Part shown: positions 42,431 through 58,300 of the stretch, one piece after another
How positions within the stretch are numbered: the first letter of the stretch is position 1
Layout: each line of letters starts with the position of its first letter
Source: Eudorina sp. 2006-703-Eu-15
Taxonomy: Eukaryota > Chlorophyta > Chlorophyceae > Chlamydomonadales > Volvocaceae
DNA: 64,000 bases
Reading direction: 5' to 3'
NCBI GenBank assembly: GCA_003117195.1
Contig: BDSI01000015.1
Coordinates: forward strand, 559,001-623,000
Made by a program: the position numbers and the translations under genes
Notes under the pieces: model-generated
What the model saw: the letters and a program-made list of their open reading frames with translations, nothing else
What the model was told of the DNA's origin: nothing
The model's database searches: none

Positions 42431-45125
42431 ATCTGGAACACTATTAGACGGTACGGCAAAAGCCGTACAGCCGTTCACAACATAGGGACCCCATCCAATA
42501 GCAAATGGGTTCCCAACCATCCGGTAACAACGAAGCCTTTGCGTCTTTCAAACACAAACCATCTATCCACGCACGGCTATGTATGTATGTACGTAGCCAC
42601 ACGCATACCGCGCGCTGCACAATTCCCTGCCACGCACACGCACATCGCTGGTCGCGACACCAACTACGTACAAGAGCGAGCGAGGGACATGCTGTACAGC
42701 ACGCAGCAGTCTCGCTGCTGCTGCCTCGTCAATCTAGCTTGAAATAATAGCTGCTGGTCTCGCCCGCCCCCGCTCCATCCACAGGCGGGACCTACCGGCA
42801 GCAGCCTAATTACGTACTTGCTTCGATTCATCATGTAGTGCGTGTGCGTGTGCCTTCGTTCGTTGCTTGGTAGGTACGGTGCGTGCTTGTGCAATCTTGT
42901 ATGTGAGCAACGAGCACTTTGCACGGCAATGTCCATCGATCGCCGTACATGCGTACGTACGCGAAAGTCATCATCAACCAACCATACATGGCATTGGGCA
43001 TCCAAGGCAGGGCCTCAAGATAATCCGCCGTACTCGCTGAGACGGAAACAAAGCGCACGCACGGCGCCATACGTCTGCCGTGGCGCTGACGTACGTTGTG
43101 GCCTACCGCGGATCGAGGGGTGACAACTAATGCGTACGTACAGAAGCCCCCATCCTTCTGCCGCCACCACCTCATCGATGCGTGCGTGCGTCGGTGCCCA
43201 TCAGCCTAGTGCGAGACATGCATACGTACTCTGCGTGCTCTGTATGTGCACGGACCCTGTGTGCTCTGTGGACGGACTACGTACCCGTGCGAATTCCGGC
43301 GGTAGGTGCGTCATTGTGGGCGCCGTACATTCACGAATGAAGGAAAACATGTAAGGCGGATGTATGCGTGCTACACCGATTGGCGGGCGACCTACACACC
43401 GCATGTATGTACGTCATGTATGCACGCCTCCTCGATCGCAAGCCGCGCGCGGCGGCCGCGCGCCGTGCTCGGCAGGAACCCGACGGACGGATGCTATGCG
43501 CGTATTCCCACGAGCTTGCTTGATGCATGAGCCTGTTGGACTGCCGTGCCCTGCGTGGTGCGTGGCTGGCTGGCTGCTGGCTAGGCGGGGGAGGCTGCTG
43601 GCGCGCGGCCAAGGCCCACGCACTCCCTGCCTGTATGCAGCACTAAATTTATACAATATATACAAAGCCCCTACCGCCCTGGCGGAAGATGCGGGTTCGA
43701 GTCCCGCTCTTACGCAGTAACGAAATTAAAGTCATACATAAAATTACAAAATACATTGTGTTGCTTACTTCCATAATTTAAAAGTTCGGGTTTGGTTTTG
43801 TGTACAACGCACATGCCATCTTGTGAAACAAAAAATCTTATGTTATTGTTATTTATAGACATGTCAGAATAACATATAATAAATATCCCAAACGTTGCCT
43901 TGCAGTGCTTATTTCTCTTGGCTGGGGCGGTCCAGCCATGAGCCTACCTCGCTCGGGCATCGCTCCCTCGTCTGTACATCTGTTGTAAGCGCAGATAGAT
44001 GCTTGCTTGCTTGCAGTAATTATTGTCTGCTGGGACTTAGATAGGCCCTAACGGCGGTCTGACATGCCTATCTAGGAAGAAAGAAAGAAAGAAAGAAAGC
44101 TTTATTCCTGGACCTCTAAGCTCAAGCGTGTGTTAAGGGGACCGCCGATTTAAGGGTTGGGAGTCGACATTGGTCACCAGTACTTTGTTCACGCAGGTAT
44201 CCGCCTGCGGCCCCTATCCGTGTTTCCAGGCCCCCGAAACCGTCTCCTGGTGTGTGGCCGGACCCATTGGCCCGACCCGCTTGACGCGCATATCTCGGGC
44301 TATCCCTGTAACCTAGGCTCAAGGCCACTTACACCGGGGGCGGACTCGGACCCGACTGTCCAAGCGGGACTCCCCATTTCTCAAGACGGCTGCAGGGCGG
44401 CGATGATATATGACATAGGATGCATGGCGACCTACATCGTGTCTTCCGTCGTTTATTTGGCGCTCAGGCCGCCATGCTAGTTCCTGCCTCCTTCGCAAAT
44501 TATCAAGACGGTTGCCGATAGATAGCGATAGTTCCCGCCGCCGGCCACTCATTCGCTGTTGACCGTCCGCATACTGGGCATGCTCGCTCGCTTGATTGCT
44601 CGCTGGGCGCCACAACGAAGCTTGCACGCACAGATACCGTACTACGTATATATGTACGTACTACGCAGTATGTACGTAGAAGCACTACCTCGACATGAGT
44701 GCGTGATTGACCGATCGACGACGTGCGTATGGATGCATCTATCTATCGTGCAGATGGAAGCAATAATGGAAGCGAGCTGGCAGCAGCTAGCTAGCTAGCT
44801 AGCTGATTACCAGCAGCCAGCAGAGGGATGGCTGGAACGAACCGCCGGCCCTGCCTTCCGCCGTCGTCCGTCGCCAGCGCTCGCTTGCATTGCTAATCGA
44901 TGAGATAGATAGCTAGACAGATCGAGACCAAGCAAGTACCTAACGCCGGCGTACGTGCGGACTCGCTCGCTCTTTATTTCAGGTAGGGCTTGCTTCCTCT
45001 CTCTAGATAGCCACCTGCTGGCTGGAGAATGCTTTGTACAAGCATGCTAACACTTTAATGAAACACCCTGATGACGTGCTGATGACTTGCCGCTGCGGAC
45101 TTGATCGAATAGATCGAACGATTAC
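42431..45125. other. Spacer between the PAN-like fragment and the recombinase relic
   Basis: No gene recognised. Includes a tRNA-like 3' half around 43665-43718 (GCGGGTTCGAGTCCCGC T-arm without a matching 5' half), an AT-rich stretch 43720-43900, a (GAAA)n run at 44078-44098 leading into GC-richer sequence to about 44420 that may be the end of a retroelement, and short CTAG/GATC repeats near 44786. Confidence 0.45.
43665..43718 (+). other. tRNA-like 3' half (type II-like), probably pseudo
   Basis: A perfect five-pair T-arm (GCGGGTTCGAGTCCCGC) is preceded by a CCGCCCTGGCGG hairpin, like the long variable arm of a Leu or Ser tRNA. No acceptor 5' strand, D-arm or anticodon arm could be matched upstream, so it is a fragment or a SINE piece. 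Confidence 0.35.
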
Positions 45126-46071
45126 ATGGCGCAGTACCGCGGTCCCTGCTGGGAGAGATTCGCGGCCTGGTGCGAGGCGCGGCGGCCCGGCGGCTCGCCA
45201 TACGAGGCGCCGCCGCAGGTGGTGGCCATGTACCTGACCTTTGTACTACAGTCGGCTATGAACGATTCGGTGGGTCCAAGGAGGGTCATGGAGGCCTCGG
45301 CGGCCATCCATAGGCACTTTGCCTTGGTTGGCAGGGCCTCGCCACCCAGCACCCGTCCTGCCAGCTTGTTCGGGATATCGCCCAGCGCGTGCTCAAGCCC
45401 GAGCGTCGTGTGCGCGACAGCATGCGCCCGGAGTGGCTGCTCACCCTAGCTGAGCGCTTCGCTGCGGTGGGGGCCGCCTTGCCAGATCTCATGATGGTGA
45501 CTGTGGCGACCATCATGTTTGCGGGTTTCCTGCGCTTCGATGACGCGACGGAGATTAGCGTGCACCATGACCTGCTTGTCATCCTTACTTCCCTCGCACA
45601 TGGAGGTGTGCATCCCGAAACATGGAGGGTGCATGGATCGTGATTGCCCGCACTGGCGGCGCGGCCTGCCCTGTTGGCCTCACGGAGCGCCTCCTGGAAG
45701 AGGGGAACTATCAACGCATTCCTGTCCACCCGCAGCAGGACGTAAGCCCCGTTCTCCGCAGGGTCAAGGCTACGAAGGACGGCTACCGCCTGCAGGCGCT
45801 TACCGGCACCGTATCCAAGCCCATCCCCAGCCTAGCGTATAGCAGCTTCAAGGAGAAGCTGGAACGGATGTGCGCAGCGGCCGGCATCACCGCCAGCATC
45901 AAGCCGCACTCCTTCCGTATAGGCGGCAACAGCACGGCAGCTGCTAACGGTGTTCCGGAGGAGGTCCGCAAGGCGCACGGCCGCTGGCGCTCCGACGCCA
46001 TGGTGCAGCATTACACCCAGCGGGATCTCGGAGACGCTCTGGAGGTGACCCGGAAGATCAGCCTGGCCTGA
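45126..46071 (+). pseudogene. Tyrosine recombinase relic (DIRS/PAT/Crypton-type element)
   Basis: Three reading frames in succession make up one tyrosine recombinase: about 45126-45350 (MAQYRGPCWERFAAWCEAR, an N-terminal core-binding-like part), about 45355-45600 (LVRDIAQRVLKPERRVR; MFAGFLRFDDATEI, the region of the first catalytic Arg), and 45622-46071 (the C-terminal catalytic part). The last part contains KPHSFRIGGNSTAAANG and HGRWRSDAMVQHYTQR, fitting the H-x-x-R .. H/W .. Y pattern of the catalytic domain. Two frameshifts and a small gap near 45610-45640 make it inactive as it stands. The similarity is strongest to the recombinases of eukaryotic YR retrotransposons. No reverse transcriptase or RNase H lies next to it. 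Confidence 0.75.
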
Positions 46072-47024
46072 TGGATGGCGCCGCGGTCGTCGCCAACCGG
46101 AGCGTAAATGGGGGACGACACCGCTCCTGGGAGCCGCCGAGCGGTGACCAGGTGCCTGGGCCTCGCGCGAAAAAACGTGAGCACTCCTGCTATCTCTTCG
46201 GGTCTGCAGTGTAAGGCCCGATCCCAAGCCGCTGCCTCGCCACCGTCCCCTTTCCAGAGCCAGCTATGCCACCTCGAGCCGCTTTATTTGAGACAGCCGA
46301 GATAAAGGCTATAATTCAGAATTGCGGCTTAGACACGGCAGGAGTGAAACGACTAGAGTTTCTAAGCTAGGTTCTGAACGGCAGCCTTTCGGCTGTCAGT
46401 TGTTAGTTATGTCCCGGTGACCAGGGTCACCGGGGCAGTCGTACTCTGATATATTCTCGGTGTTGTTCGGCATTCTGCCTTCACTAACAGGAGCTTATTG
46501 CTCGCTATTCCCGCCCCCCCTCCCTGTTTCGCGCGAGGCCCGAGCTGGACGAGGCGTGTAGCAGCGGGCGCTACAGCAGCAGGCGCTCTTGTTACCTAGG
46601 GGCGGGGTCGTCTCCAGGGGTGCCTGTTGCTGGTGTTTCTGGGGTCCTTGCGAAGTCGGGTTGGTTCGTCCCTTGGGGTTGTCTCGCGTTGGCGTCTGCC
46701 CGCGTCGCGGGCGCGGGTGCGGCCGTGTGCCCTTGAGCTGTGTGCCGTGGTGTGTTAGTGGCGCGTGTGGTTCGGTTGTCGTGGTTGGAGCCCGACGGCC
46801 CGGCGTGGTCTGGGCCTGGGGCGGTGCGTGCGCCTGCCGCTGTCGCGTGTTCTGTGAGCGAGCGAGCTCCCCCTGCAGTGTAAGGCCCGATCTGTCGCTC
46901 GTCCTATGTATGTATGTACGTGCGTACGTACGTCGTTGCACCCTGCTGCTGCCTGCTGCCTGCAGCTGCCGCCGCTGCGCGCCATGCATGGTGGCGTGCG
47001 TGCGTGCTTGCGTGCTAGCTATCG
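46072..47024. other. 3' flank of the recombinase relic
   Basis: No gene. Two 20-bp direct repeats at 46204-46223 and 46873-46892 (CTGCAGTGTAAGGCCCGATC) are 669 bp apart and may be part of the split direct repeats of a PAT/Ngaro-like element. The stretch 46580-46870 is GC-rich and open on both strands without recognisable protein features. Confidence 0.4.
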
Positions 47025-51222
<4,198 letters not shown>

Positions 51223-51655
51223 AATCGTTACATATCTGCCGGGCCGACACTGGCCGGGGGCGCTAACCCGCCCCATACGGGAGACCGCCGAAGCACTTTC
51301 CCCGGATACGGGGGAAAGGGGCGTAAGGGGCCTCTGTCCCCTCGCTCTCAACCTAGGGCGCGTGCCCGATCCCCGAGGATCGGTGACCGCTGTGCCCCCT
51401 CAAGGGAGTGGGCGAAGGCCCATCCCGGGCGGTCTTCGCCTCGCAGTCCGCTGTTCAACCTCCTCAAGTCCTTGCAGCACCCAGGGCGCGTTTCGGAGGC
51501 GCGCCCCTGCTTGGTGCGGTAAAACTAGCCTGGTCCCGCGTCCCAACCTAATCGTAATAGCTAGGGTTGCACCCTCCGGCAGGCCTGCCTGCCCAGCTGA
51601 GCCAGAGCGAGGCGGCTCGCACGCGTCAGGCCTTGCTGGGTCCGGGTATGCAGTC

Positions 51656-51658
<3 letters not shown>
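51223..51658 (-). mobile_element. LINE copy C: 3' UTR only
   Basis: 436 bp, a near-identical repeat of copy B with a 1-bp deletion near 51301 and the same 5' breakpoint. Confidence 0.9.

Positions 51659-51746
<88 letters not shown>
51659..51746. repeat. (TG)n tract, 3' tail of the second LINE family
   Basis: 88 bp of TG. In minus-strand reading it follows ..CATGTAA, the 3' end of a different LINE (51747-52790), and leads into copy C. Confidence 0.9.
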
Positions 51747-51750
<4 letters not shown>

Positions 51751-52790
51751 ATGGTTGGGGGGTGCGTAACCCCATACCTGCACATACCCATACGAGCCGG
51801 AGGCCCAAGGGCAAACAAAAAACGCCCAAAAGCATTGGTTTGCAAATACCGCATTAACAGGAGTCAACGAGACTAGCGCCCAAAGGGCACGATTGAATTA
51901 CGGTGAGCCCACATGCGCTCCAACATCTTTGCCAGACGAGACGAATCCCAGGCCATCGCCTCCCTCATAGTGTTAGGGCGATGAAACTCTTCCTCCGCGC
52001 GTATTGCATCATAAGCCGTGCAGTCAAGTAGAACATGCTTCTCATCTTCAATTTGGACTTCAGAGCGACAGCAACGGCAGACCCGTTGTCCTCTAGGGAC
52101 ATGGTGTCTGCCCCTCCGCGCCCTGTTAGACTCAAGTGCCCATAAGAAAGCCTGAATTGCATCAGCTTACGGTGCGCAGAACGTGGGATAAAAACTGTAG
52201 CATGCGGCTGCCACATAACGGCCGCCGCACCCACAAACGACAGGCCCATCCAATTCTTGTACTTTGACATATGGATCCCCGGCTGCTTCCCATCTGATGG
52301 GTAATCATCTGGCTCGACATCGAGGCGCACGTGTTCCCAGCCGCTCATAAGTCGTTCCCTCAACGCAGTCACAATCTGAGCCTCGGGAAGAGGTTTGGAC
52401 AGCAACCACTCAACTCTCTTTTCAACACCTTCCGCATCCTGAGGTCGCCCGCTCCAGATATCACACTCTAAGTACGATAGTAAACGCAAAAATGAGGCTC
52501 CCCAACCGCCCCATTCAGGGTCGGTGAGTGCATCGGTAACCTCCTGGTACAGGACAGCGTGTGCGACAGTGCCCTTCTGCGTCTGCAGGCGGTTCCAAAA
52601 GCGTACCACTTAGTAGTAATGCAGGGGAAGCTCGGCCAATCCTGCGAAAAGAAGGCGGTGGGCTGGGAATGCAGCCCCCACAATTTGTCGCATGAACGCA
52701 ATCTGCAGCTGGACTGCATTGTCGTGTAAGCACGCTTCAAACAGTCCCTCTGCTAGGTTGTTCGCATCGCGACGTCTCCCCAACCTTATC
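51747..52790 (-). mobile_element. Second LINE family, 5'-truncated relic with (CA)n tail
   Basis: Minus-strand remnant: ORF2 C-terminus from about 52790 to the TAG at 51873-51875, then a ~125-bp 3' UTR ending in CATGTAA and (CA)n. The 5' breakpoint is approximate. Its sequence is unrelated in detail to copies A-C, but its tail has the same repeat. Confidence 0.75.
51873..52790 (-). pseudogene. LINE ORF2 C-terminal fragment, broken
   Basis: From the minus strand: an alpha-helical region (LAEGLFEACLHDN, LAELPLHYY), a single in-frame TAA at 52610-52612, then VVRFWNRLQTQKGTVAHAVL and a long continuation that is open to about 52110. The frame then shifts by one into RGRHHVPRGQRVCRCCRSE and on to HVLLDC, the C..C..H..C zinc-knuckle signature of LINE C-termini, ending WAHRNSIVPFGR at the TAG. 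One nonsense codon and one frameshift therefore disable it. The reverse transcriptase core itself is absent. Confidence 0.75.
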
Positions 52791-55379
52791 AATCGCTTGT
52801 ATCGCTTGTGTGCCACGCACGCATCGCTCGACCGGGTGATGATGTGAGCATGCGTGCGTGTGCCATACATGCAAACCGAGCAAGCTACGATCCGAGCAAA
52901 CCGACGGACGGACGGAGGTCCGTCCCACGGTCTATCAAGCTGCAGCCTAACCACCCATTCACCATGCATGCGAGCTCTTGAAATCCGTCCGAGCTGCGTG
53001 CTCCGCCACGCAGCAGCAGGCGACGGCGGGCTGGTCCCCCCCGTATGTAGTCCCCGCGTGCGCCAGCAGCCGATTTTAACCAAGCAAGCCCGTGCGCTAT
53101 ATATATGCGCACGCACGGGCGTCCATCCAACATGCAATCACACATTCGCTTGCACGCTGGCTCGCTCATCAACAGTGCGTGGTGGCGCGTGCGTGCATAC
53201 CGGACGCAGCAGCGAGCGAGACAGGAACGCACGCACGCTGCCCATCCATCTATCTGTCTGTTCATGTGATGATGCGCTTCCGCCCGTCCACGCACCGAGC
53301 GAGAGATAGACCCGCCTACTGTCTGCTCATCCGCGCGTGGATCTATCTGTCCAGTAGTGGATCTGTCCGTGCGTACGTACGGACCGAGGAGTCGGCCGCG
53401 CGCTCGATCGATCGCCTGGCTAGCTAGCGACCTGCGCCGGCTCCGCCGCTCGCGGTTGCGTACATGCCGTGCTTGGCTACGTACGTTGCGCATGCAGTGC
53501 ATCTTTACTAAGGTAGACAGGTGCACAGCATGATGCACGCACTACGTAAGCAAGACATCAATTGGTTCGTTAACCGACGGACCAATCTATCTATCTATAC
53601 CCCCTAGCCCCTTGCTTGGGCTTTCGAGCGTGCGCGACGAAAGATGCAATGCACACTTATGAGCAAGCGAAGAATGACTCTAGCTAGCGAGATAGCGCTA
53701 GAACATCAGTTCACCAAGCATCACGCACATCACGCATGAATTGTCGGCATACTTCTTCCTTACTTTCAGGTACGATTACGCATTCGATTATTATTGATCG
53801 ACGACTCCCGCCCACCGACCACTAACCAACTACGTGAATGCATGGAACGGATGCGCAATATGAAGCACGAGCGAGTCGGCACGCACGCACGGACCCTGAA
53901 GGCGGTGACGGCTGACCAGCCGGAGAACCGGACCGGACCTTGCTTGCGTATGATTGAACCGCCGCCGGCCCGACCATAACAAACTATGTATAAATGCACG
54001 TACGTACATGCATTCAAGGATTGCGTGTGCGTGCATGTGTGAGCACATACATATCCCGCGCCAATGCCACGATCTAGCAGCAGCAGCCGCGCACGCTTGC
54101 CTTTGCAACTGATTGATCGACGCATATGTAGCTTGGTTGATTGGCTGCAGACGGCCCACAGCATCCTACCGACCCTCAAAGCTGCTGTTGGGAGTCAGTT
54201 GACAATAATCGAGCTCGCTCGATGATTTCACGAGCAGGCACGGCAGCGCAGTAAGTAAGGCTCGAGGGCCGAACGACAGGTGCACGAGCCAGCTGCTGCT
54301 GCGGGCCGAAGAGCGGCCCTCCTCGCTCTCGCCTTGCTTCGCCCTGCTGCTGCCTGCGTACGTACTATTACGTGCCATCATCGGATCATACAAACGAAGT
54401 CGTCATCAATCAATCTCCCAACGATGATGACGGACACGCACGCAGGTAATGCCGAGACCGGATAATAAATGGCATACATGCATACCTCTGACATGGTTTG
54501 AAGTGTCCTGCGACACACCGCGAGACTAATAACACGCGTCGGTCGGTACAGGCGTTGGCCTGCCTGATGATGAGATAGAGCTGCATGTGCGTGTGCATGT
54601 GCGTGCCCCCCTAGCTACCCCATGATGATGACAACCATGTGTGCTTCCTTCTTGCGTGGTAAATAAGCAAGCAATGCTTCCTTCTTGCGTGGTAAACAAG
54701 CAAGCAAATTCGAACGTCCCATCCATGCCCCAAAAACATGCCTTCCATTTCCAGATTCATGTTCAGCAGCTCCTACCGACCGACCGACCGACCGACCTAC
54801 GTGCCCGTGTAGCCCGTGCATTCACTTGCGTCGGTGCTCTTACTACATACCTGCATTAGTTCCCACGAACCACGCAAGCCGCAGTCCATGCATCCTCCTT
54901 ATCGCTCGCGGAATCATCAGCAGCTACCCGCCCGCCGCGCGAATATATCGACGCCGTCGCCGCCGCTCGACGTCGTCCAATCGAGGTCGGTCGCGACGAC
55001 TGCGATAGATCGACACAACATAAAGCGCCGAACGCTACACAATATTGCTAGCTAGAGACAGGATCGCCAAGTTCTAGCACTACAAAGCTAGTTGATAAGG
55101 TAGGTGGCCACCTTTAAGTCGGTTATTGACAACTGCCCCACGTACGATTTAACTAGCTACGCACCGCGCGCCGTACGTCAAAGGCGCAGCATACGTACAT
55201 ACGTCGGTACTTCTGCTGCGCGCGCGCCGGCAGTGGCAGCGAGGTAGCTGCCATGGTTAGAGCGAGCCCGCATGTACAGCAGCAGGCGGCTGCTGCCCTA
55301 ATAATAATATTAGGGCATACATTCTTAATAATGTATGTATGCGCTGCTCAATCATCCCAGCCAACTTCGTTCGTTCCGT
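52791..55379. other. Spacer between the LINE chain and the kinase gene
   Basis: No gene recognised. It contains short ACGT, GATC and CTAG repeats, a direct duplication at about 54638-54705 (TGCTTCCTTCTTGCGTGGTA twice), and a (CCGA)n run near 54777-54796. The last ~100 bp is the 3' flank of the kinase gene; no TGTAA was seen there. Confidence 0.5.
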
Positions 55380-58300
55380 TCATGGCGAAACCTGCCGCAA
55401 CGCATCGTGTGTATTCCACGTGCTAGGTCCCAGGATCGAGAGACTTTGCTCGTCAGCAGCAGGCCCTGATGAAGAGGCCGCTGCTGCCTGCTGGTTATTA
55501 TTACGGACGTCGACTACGGGAGGCCGCCTCTGCTGGCCTGCTGCTGCAGCTGTGGCGACCTTGCCGGCTGCCGATTCCTGCTGCGGCGGTTGCTGCTGCG
55601 ACCGCCCTCCAGCAGCGTCAGCAGGAGGCTGCTGCGCGTCCATCAGGAGGGCGACCTCCGTGGCCCCACCGCCGAGCGGCATCTGATGATGAGGGCGGAA
55701 CGACGTAGCGGAAGGATATTATTATTAGTATTATTATTATTATTAGTAGTAGTAGTAGTAGTAGTAGTAGTACTAGTACGAATGGAGCGCAAATGCGTGA
55801 TGCACGCAGGGTGCGTGAATCCATTAGGCAGATGGACAAACCCCTACATACATACATGCATCGATCGATCCCCTGCCTGCTGCCTCGCGTGCTTGCCTAC
55901 CTGCTGTTGGATGATCGTCAGCGCCTTGACGATGTCAGCGGCTGCCGGCCGCCGCGCCGGGACCTGCTCCCAGCACGCCACGATGAGCTTGCGCAGCTTG
56001 GGCGACAGTCGGTGTGCGGGGATGGCGTCCAGGGGAGGGCGCTGCTTGTGCATGGACACGGCGAGAGCCACCATGACCATGTTGCGGTCCGCCCAGGGCC
56101 TCCTGCCCGCCAGCATCTCCCAAATAATGACGCCCAGCGCGTAGACATCCTGCGCGCGGGGCACACATGCAACGGAGCGAGTTCGTCTGGCGGATTGATC
56201 GTCCGCAATACATCTACCGTATCATAAGCTCCAGCACCATATATACCATCACTGGCGGCGAGTGGAGAACTAAGGAGCGAAAGGAATGAATGGATTTGAC
56301 CTATATATCTAAGTGTGCACTCGATAACCAAAAATAGATAGATAGAGTTGTCGCGCGGGGTCACTCAATCTGATGCGAGCGAGCGATTGGCATCCTCGCC
56401 TCAAGTTAGTTGATGATGAGCGAAGCCGGAATAAAAATAACGAATCCCGCCCGTCGCATATATACCCCTTACAGCTCTGTCGGTTATGCGATAGTTTTGA
56501 GCGTCGAAGGCCTCGGGTGGAATGTACGGCGCCTGCATGCGGATATGTAGGCAGGGGTCGGTCAGTAATAATTGATGTAGTTGCTTGGGTCATCCAGAAG
56601 CGAAATAATATGAACAATGCATTCTTTTTTATTTATGCATTAGTTTTAAATAGATAGCGCGGTAGGTGCGCATTGTACACGGCTCCATATATGCTCGCTC
56701 GCTCGCACGACGTCCTGTGTGCGCTCAGGGTATATATTTGTACAAGGCATGATGCACAGCAGGCACGTACGGCATTTTGACCACTACGAACGTACGGCCG
56801 GGTAAGTACGAGCGCATGTGCCCGCGTAGCAAGCAAGCAAGGCACGCACGCGCGCATGTATGTGCTCTTCGTCACTTATTACGTACATACGTACCGTGCC
56901 AACTTCTGGATGCTTCGTGATCAGCACAGTGTCTCGCAGCCGGGAGAGCCCGAAATCCTGTATGTGCGGCATCACGGATCGACCAGCCAGCCATCACGCA
57001 TGACATCGCGTTTACGCATAATCCGTATCACACATTTCCAGCAAGTACATACAGCAAAGACCCTCGATAGTAAGAGGGCAAGGGTGCCCCCATGTCGATG
57101 GACGGTGAAGGACCCGATTAAAGTGACCTGCGAGCTGACCAGGAGCGGAGTTGACGCCTTAGTTGATTCGGCAGATTCCGCTGGATGCCGGTGGTGGGTG
57201 CTGAACCCGGGAAGAGCACTGATTTCGGAGAAGTCGGCATGGGAGACCGGATGAGGGTGCCCCGAAATACCGGGGAAGGTAGGGACTGCCAGGTTAGTGG
57301 CCACGGGTGAAGCTGAACCCCCCTATCCCACACAATCACATACAGCAAGCAAAATTATTTGTATAATAAGTTGTGTGCGCACGTTAATAATGTACATATA
57401 TATTCGCTCGGCGTTCATTCAGGGAGCCCTATAATAAGGACACAGGGCGGGAAACTTTTTCGTATAACGTCGGATTGTTAAAATATAAAATATACCTAAC
57501 GTCCTAACCCTGAACGCACGGCGTCTCCGCGCATCGGCCGCTAGTTTCATCGCACCGAGCCGGATGCGTAAACAACATGCATAAAAACACGGCGAAATAG
57601 AAGTATGCGCACTACTGCTGCTGGCTGGCCCATGTTACTATCAGACCCTCCCGGACGCACCGCCAGCTTGACCACCGGGCGCATAGAGTCACAATGCGAT
57701 ATCAGCACGTTGCCGGGCTTGAGATCTGCGCGCGTCCAGCCAACGGGTAGATAGGTGCATACAGCGGGGGACACACCGGGGGAAGCAACAACGACTTCGT
57801 GGCGCGATCGATCGATCGAGCTTGCTTGCTTGCTACTGCACGTAGCATGAAGACGGACTATCGATTGGCTTGCACGCAAAAATAAAAATCAAAATAAGAA
57901 AACAAGAAGAATAACAAAGTTTGTCATTTGTTTGTTTATATGTTTATAAGTGTATTGATGAATAATAGTAATTCAGTAATAGTAATACAGTAATAGTAAT
58001 ACAGTAATAGTAATACAGTAATAGTAATAGTAATAGTAATAGTAATAGTAATAGTAATAGTAATAGTAATAGTAATAGTAATAGTAATAGTAATAGTAAT
58101 AGTAATAGTAATAGTAATAGTAATAGTAATAGTAATAGTAATAGTAATAGTAATAGTAATAGTAATAGTAATAGTAATAGTAATAGTAATAGTAATAGTA
58201 ATAGTAATACAGTAATAGTAATAGTAATACAGTAATAGTAATATAGTAATAGTAATACAGTAATATAGTAATATAGTAATATAGTAATAGCAATATAGTA

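Noticed and set aside
43665..43718. Functional tRNA gene
   Set aside because: Only the T-arm and a variable-arm-like hairpin can be formed; the 5' half is absent.
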